Shown here piece by piece: positions 21,045 through 21,313 of a stretch of DNA of 21,313 nucleotides. A program made the translations under genes and the position numbers. The stretch covers positions 1-21,313 of the forward strand of contig CAYXIM010000023.1 of the NCBI GenBank assembly GCA_964465385.1, given 5' to 3'. Numbering within the stretch: position 1 is the stretch's first letter; the number at the start of each line of letters is the position of its first letter. The notes beneath the pieces were generated by a model. The model made no database searches. It saw only the letters and a program-made list of their open reading frames with translations, and had not been told where the DNA came from. Source of the DNA: JAAYBY01 sp964465385. Lineage in GTDB: Bacteria > Bacillota > Clostridia > Saccharofermentanales > UBA5734.

Positions 21045-21313
21045 CTAGGGCTCAATTTGCGCCATGCGCACAGGCAATTTGTGCCGCAGCCAGGCAAGCA
21101 GCAGGCCTGAGAAGACAAGGGAACCGCCCGACAAAAGCGCCAGCGACACAAGCAAGGAACCTGCCAGTAAAACAGTGGGAAGGATCAGGATAACCGCCAG
21201 AAACAGGCTGGTCAGGAGCCCGAAGACGATATTGAGGTTTTGTTTGACCGCCTGTTGTTCGTTGTCCCACTGCAGTTTGGGCCAGTAAAGGTCAAAAAGC
21301 AAACCGGTGGTGT
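21045..21313 (-). CDS. Membrane protein, C-terminal part (possibly an ABC-2 type permease)
   Basis: Only the last 89 codons are in the window; the frame stays open past 21313. The visible part has a cytoplasmic-looking segment LYWPKLQWDNEQQAVKQN, two hydrophobic spans (about VFGLLTSLFLAVILILP and LLAGSLLVSLALLSGGSLVFSG, then LLLAWL), and a short basic end, HKLPVRMAQIEP. The PKL.W.NEQ.AVKQN pattern followed by spans recalls the C-terminal end of large ABC-type permeases of Clostridia, from memory only. A TTG at 21302 could be taken as a start, but it has no binding site. Function is uncertain. Confidence 0.6.
   Translation of the reverse strand, partial: TTGLLFDLYWPKLQWDNEQQAVKQNLNIVFGLLTSLFLAVILILPTVLLAGSLLVSLALLSGGSLVFSGLLLAWLRHKLPVRMAQIEP

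Noticed and set aside
1..21313. CRISPR arrays, insertion sequences, phage or defence genes
   Set aside because: I saw no repeat-spacer pattern, transposase, integrase or defence-family motif on either strand.

Overview
The window is a compact, almost wholly coding stretch of a bacterial chromosome in which every gene I can support is read from the minus strand. It suggests a Bacillota organism of the Clostridia type with fairly high GC. The reasons are the V/A-type ATPase operon, a short HisG paired with HisZ, a zinc-type L33, an L10-leader-like RNA before rplJ, AGGAGG-type ribosome binding sites, consensus sigma-A-type promoters and tRNA genes with encoded CCA. Nothing looks phage-, plasmid- or transposon-derived, so I read it as core genome, but with several unusual rearrangements.

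Layout in the direction of transcription (high to low coordinates). (1) At 21045-21313 lies the C-terminal end of a membrane protein that starts outside the window. (2) At 12140-20937, a promoter near 21008-21036 drives a nine-gene V-type ATPase operon in the order H/G-I-K-E-C-F-A-B-D, closed by a good intrinsic terminator (12085-12113). The K subunit has the residues that bind Na+ in Enterococcus hirae NtpK, so the enzyme is probably a sodium pump or Na+-driven ATP synthase. (3) At 3964-11994, a perfect consensus promoter (12045-12073) drives a histidine operon: hisZ, hisG, hisD, hisC, hisB, purC, hisA, a fused hisF-hisI gene and a separate hisE. hisH is absent, and the purine gene purC sits exactly where hisH often lies. 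No histidinol-phosphatase gene is present. (4) At 1529-3814, a strong promoter (3883-3911) drives rpmG, secE, nusG, rplK and rplA. (5) At 388-1490, a separate promoter abutting the rplA stop codon drives an L10 leader with an attenuator-like hairpin, then rplJ and rplL, closed by a 13-bp hairpin. (6) At 1-281, instead of rpoBC, a tRNA operon follows: Met, Glu and a Val gene cut by the window edge, with its own promoter and a leader hairpin.

The genes serve three central jobs: translation, transcription and secretion (r-proteins, NusG, SecE, tRNAs), histidine synthesis tied to purine synthesis through AICAR, and ion-motive energy conversion. The most interesting points are the HisF-HisI fusion beside a stand-alone HisE, purC in the hisH slot, an apparent Lys19-to-Thr change in HisF, and inverted repeats inside the -35/-10 spacers of three of the five promoters.
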